A stretch of 15,980 nucleotides of DNA from Anaerolineales bacterium (GTDB taxonomy: Bacteria > Chloroflexota > Anaerolineae > Anaerolineales > Villigracilaceae). The notes under the pieces are model-generated. The model was given only the letters and a program-made list of their open reading frames with translations. It did no database searches and was not told the DNA's origin. Both the position numbers and the translations under genes were made by a program. The stretch spans positions 1 to 15,980 of the forward strand of contig JAICQC010000056.1 in assembly GCA_025938055.1 (NCBI GenBank), written 5' to 3'. How positions within the stretch are numbered: position 1 is the first letter of the stretch; each line of letters starts with the position of its first letter. Positions 14,022 through 15,980 of this stretch are shown here, one piece after another.

Positions 14022-14963
14022 ATGGACTCAAGATTTAGCAAGAACATTCAAAAGAAGCAAAAGAAAGATGACCAGCACATCTCTGCGGTTGCAGCGACGA
14101 TATTTGGCACCTTTCTGGCTGCCGCGGTGCTGGGCGCGGTGCTGATGGATGGTCGTGTCTCTGATCTGGGGATTGGCTTATTCGTGGGAGGCATGACGCT
14201 TATCGGCACGTACATTTTATTTGCGCTCAAGGTCGCATCGCAGTGGGATAAAGCGGTTGTCCTGCGATTGGGAAAATTCCACGGGCTGCGCGGTCCGGGC
14301 ATGTTCTGGATCATCCCGATTGTTGACTCCATACCATCCTGGATAGACCACCGTGTGATGGTAACGCCGTTTGCCGCGCAAAAGACACTCACCAAGGATA
14401 CCGTTCCCGTCGATGTGGATGCAGTCCTGTTCTGGGTCGTTTGGGATGCAGAGAAAGCCGCACTGGAAGTGGAAAATTACCGCGGCGCCGTAGACTGGGC
14501 TGCCCAGACTGCCTTGCGCGACATTATCGGCCGCAAGATGCTGGCAGATATTCTCGTGGGACGCAGTATGCTCGATCAGGAGCTTCAGCAGATCATCGAC
14601 GAGCGAACTACACCCTGGGGTGTGACCGTAAACTCGGTCGAGATCCGGGATATTGTCATCCCGCAGGATTTGGAAGATGCCATGTCCCGCCAGGCGCAGG
14701 CGGAACGTGAACGCCAGGCGCGTGTGATCCTGGGTGAATCGGAAAAACAGATTGCTGCATCCTTTGCAGAGGCATCGCAAGCCTATATACATAATCCCAC
14801 TGCACTGTACCTGCGTGCGATGAATATGCTCTTCGAAGGTTTGAAGGAAAAAGGCGCGCTGGTCATCGTGCCCAGTTCGGCAGTTGACACCATGAATCTT
14901 GGCGCCGTCAGCGGCGTTGTGTCGATTGCTCAGAATAATCTGCCAAAAGACGATTCAAAGTGA
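14022..14963 (+). CDS. slipin (SPFH / stomatin-like membrane protein)
   Basis: The protein has 313 residues. A basic N-terminus (1-17) precedes two hydrophobic segments (about 21-42 and 48-70). The SPFH/band 7 domain follows at about 72-250, with stomatin landmarks: VVLRLGKFHGLRGPGMFWIIPIVD, DVDAVLFWVVWDAEKA, QTALRDIIGR and GVTVNSVEIRDIVIPQDLEDAM. A charged helix (QAQAERERQARV) and a short C-terminus end the protein. Slipins form oligomeric membrane microdomain scaffolds and often pair with an NfeD protease partner; none is visible here. AGGAGG (14008-14013, 8 nt before ATG) is a strong Shine-Dalgarno site. It lies 51 bp after the GntR gene and is probably in one transcript with it. Confidence 0.9.
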   Translation: MDSRFSKNIQKKQKKDDQHISAVAATIFGTFLAAAVLGAVLMDGRVSDLGIGLFVGGMTLIGTYILFALKVASQWDKAVVLRLGKFHGLRGPGMFWIIPIVDSIPSWIDHRVMVTPFAAQKTLTKDTVPVDVDAVLFWVVWDAEKAALEVENYRGAVDWAAQTALRDIIGRKMLADILVGRSMLDQELQQIIDERTTPWGVTVNSVEIRDIVIPQDLEDAMSRQAQAERERQARVILGESEKQIAASFAEASQAYIHNPTALYLRAMNMLFEGLKEKGALVIVPSSAVDTMNLGAVSGVVSIAQNNLPKDDSK

Positions 14964-15001
14964 TTCCATACTGCGGCTGGATCAGATGAAAGGAGAAAGC
15001 A

Positions 15002-15652
15002 ATGTCTACTCGTACTACAACCATTATCGTTTTGCTCATGATCCTTGGGGCAACCGTTGCAGGGCTTCTACTCTGGAACCAGTTGCCGGATCCAATGGCA
15101 TCGCACTGGAATATCAACGACCAGGTGGATGGTTATATGTCCAGATTTTGGGGTGTGTTCATGGTGCCGCTCATAACGCTGGGAATGTTTTTACTGTTCC
15201 TTCTGATCCCTTCCATTGATCCCCTGAAGGTAAACATTGCCCAGTTCCGTGGAGCGTTCAACCTGTTCATCGTGTTCATCGTCACCTTCATGGTCTACCT
15301 CTATGGTCTTACGCTAGCGTGGAATCTCGGCTACACCGATTTCCGAATGAGCGGCGCCATGCTGCCCGCCATTGGCTTGCTTTTTATTTTCATAGGTTTC
15401 ATGATGCGGCAAGCCAAGCGCAACTTTTTCATTGGCATCCGCACGCCCTGGACTCTCTCCAGTGACAGAGTTTGGGATGAGACTCACCGCCTCGGCGCAG
15501 TGCTGTTCATGATCTCGGGCGCGCTGGCATTCGTTGGCGGGCTTTTTGGTGGCATGACCGCCTTCTGGATGATGTTCGTGCCTCTCATGGGCTCCACCCT
15601 CTTTCTGCTGATTTACTCATATGTTCTGTATCAGCGCGAGACAAGAGCCTGA
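15002..15652 (+). CDS. SdpI-family six-helix membrane protein (DUF1648 + SdpI)
   Basis: The protein has 216 residues and about six membrane segments (7-25, 49-69, 85-106, 116-134, 164-182, 186-208). The N-terminal DUF1648 motif LPDPMASHWNINDQVDGYMSRF (28-49) and the SdpI block AKRNFFIGIRTPWTLSSDRVWDETHRLG (138-165) are both clear. Bacillus SdpI protects cells from the SdpC toxin and signals toxin presence to its repressor SdpR. Here a YtrA-type GntR gene two positions upstream might take the SdpR place; that is inference. No toxin gene is seen. AGGAG (14991-14995) is 6 nt before the ATG. Most DUF1648/SdpI proteins have no tested function. Confidence 0.88.
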   Translation: MSTRTTTIIVLLMILGATVAGLLLWNQLPDPMASHWNINDQVDGYMSRFWGVFMVPLITLGMFLLFLLIPSIDPLKVNIAQFRGAFNLFIVFIVTFMVYLYGLTLAWNLGYTDFRMSGAMLPAIGLLFIFIGFMMRQAKRNFFIGIRTPWTLSSDRVWDETHRLGAVLFMISGALAFVGGLFGGMTAFWMMFVPLMGSTLFLLIYSYVLYQRETRA

Positions 15653-15654
15653 TC

Positions 15655-15692
15655 GAAACACGGTGTAAGATGAATGTCTTACACCGTGTTTC
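15655..15692. repeat. perfect 16-bp-stem hairpin overlapping the parS-like site
   Basis: GAAACACGGTGTAAGA (15655-15670) and TCTTACACCGTGTTTC (15677-15692) are perfect inverted copies with a 6-nt loop, starting 3 bp after the sdpI-like stop. No T-tract follows on the plus strand. Its right arm supplies the first six bases of the parS-like palindrome. Confidence 0.75.
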
Positions 15693-15702
15693 ACGTGAAA
15701 CA
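15687..15702. other. parS: parS-type ParB-binding site
   Basis: TGTTTCACGTGAAACA is a perfect 16-bp palindrome identical to the widely conserved chromosomal parS consensus bound by ParB (Spo0J). A 16-bp exact match is not expected by chance in 16 kb. ParB loads here, spreads and recruits SMC to segregate the chromosome. Such sites cluster near the replication origin, so this window may be origin-proximal, or the site may be one of several dispersed copies. No parA or parB gene is in the window. Confidence 0.85.
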
Positions 15703-15732
15703 GAAACACAACAATAACCATGGAGGAGTACA

Positions 15733-15954
15733 ATGGCAGACGAGACCAAACAATGGGAATATCGTGTCGAGACTATTGGCAGTATGTTTGGCACCAAGGA
15801 TGAGCATATCCAGACAACGTTGGACGAATGGGGTTTGGAAGGCTGGGAAGCCATCAATGTCTTCACGCCGGAAGGGAGCGGGAAAATTACCATCGTTGCC
15901 AAACGTCCATTGACGGACCGCGTGCGCCGTGCCCGCTCCTGGCCATCCCAGTAA
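15733..15954 (+). CDS. DUF4177-type small protein
   Basis: The protein has 73 residues. QWEYRVETIGSMFGTKDEHIQTTLDEWGLEGWEAINVFTPEGSGKITIVAKR shows the DUF4177 pattern: a strand, a helix leading to the LNELGxEGWE-like motif (here LDEWGLEGWEAINV, residues 30-43), then two strands. The C-terminal tail is basic (RVRRARSWPSQ). There is no signal peptide or membrane helix. Function is unknown. GGAGG at 15722-15726 is 6 nt before the ATG. It follows the SdpI-like gene after an 80-bp gap that holds the hairpin and the parS-type site, and it precedes another gene by 9 bp, so it is probably in the same transcript. Confidence 0.85.
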   Translation: MADETKQWEYRVETIGSMFGTKDEHIQTTLDEWGLEGWEAINVFTPEGSGKITIVAKRPLTDRVRRARSWPSQ

Positions 15955-15963
15955 GGAGAGAAT

Positions 15964-15980
15964 ATGCTGACTGCTGCGTA
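15964..15980 (+). CDS. start of a further gene, cut by the window end
   Basis: A Shine-Dalgarno-like GGAGAG (15955-15960) directly after the DUF4177 stop is followed at 3 nt by an ATG that opens M-L-T-A-A. Only five codons are visible, so no function can be given. The tight spacing suggests it continues the GntR-slipin-sdpI-DUF4177 operon. Confidence 0.5.

Noticed and set aside
13554..15954. A complete Sdp-type toxin-immunity system
   Set aside because: No SdpABC-like toxin or processing genes are in the window; only the SdpI-like part is present.
1..15980. CRISPR arrays, tRNA/rRNA genes, IS elements or prophage
   Set aside because: I saw no spaced direct-repeat array, cloverleaf, transposase or phage gene on either strand; all repeats found are short intergenic inverted repeats or operator-like repeats.

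Overview
The window looks like chromosomal DNA of a Chloroflexota bacterium, most likely Anaerolineae. I infer this from the style of the proteins (an R3H/AAA ATPase next to thymidylate kinase, a DXP-independent pdxS/pdxT pair, a conserved GNAT-like protein), from moderate-to-high G+C and from several families of short degenerate intergenic repeats. No rRNA, tRNA, CRISPR array, transposase or phage gene is visible. The lineage is an inference, not something read directly from the sequence.

Layout. From about 110 to 11704 almost everything is on the minus strand and is housekeeping: a membrane flippase-like protein, lepA (elongation factor 4), a PH/SHOCT membrane protein, a ClbS/DinB-like four-helix protein, a peptidase E-like serine peptidase, map (methionine aminopeptidase), tmk (thymidylate kinase), an R3H/AAA ATPase, a GNAT-like protein, and pdxT-pdxS (pyridoxal phosphate synthase). 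The one plus-strand gene there is a small FmdB-type zinc ribbon protein at 3881. At about 11.7-12.0 kb the direction switches. A MocR-type GntR-aminotransferase fusion, probably PdxR, is divergent from pdxS. It is followed by a plus-strand unit (13554 to the window end): YtrA-type GntR repressor, slipin (SPFH), SdpI-like six-helix membrane protein, DUF4177 protein, and the start of one more gene. This unit reads as a self-regulated envelope module.

Control signals. Four genes (fmdB-like, map, tmk, the GNAT-like gene) have a -10-like hexamer ending exactly 6 nt before the ATG and no Shine-Dalgarno sequence, which is the arrangement of leaderless mRNAs; lepA is nearly the same. Other genes (PH protein, pdxS, pdxR, slipin, sdpI, DUF4177) have clear Shine-Dalgarno sites. 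The tmk promoter hexamers lie inside two copies of a 12-nt repeat. The divergent pdxR/pdxS interval contains nested inverted repeats. The GntR gene has a consensus-like promoter with 17-nt-period direct repeats over its -10.

The most striking single item is a perfect 16-bp parS-type ParB-binding sequence (TGTTTCACGTGAAACA) at 15687-15702, between the sdpI-like gene and the DUF4177 gene and overlapping a perfect 16-bp-stem hairpin. It suggests that this part of the replicon belongs to the ParB-loaded centromere region, which usually lies near the replication origin.
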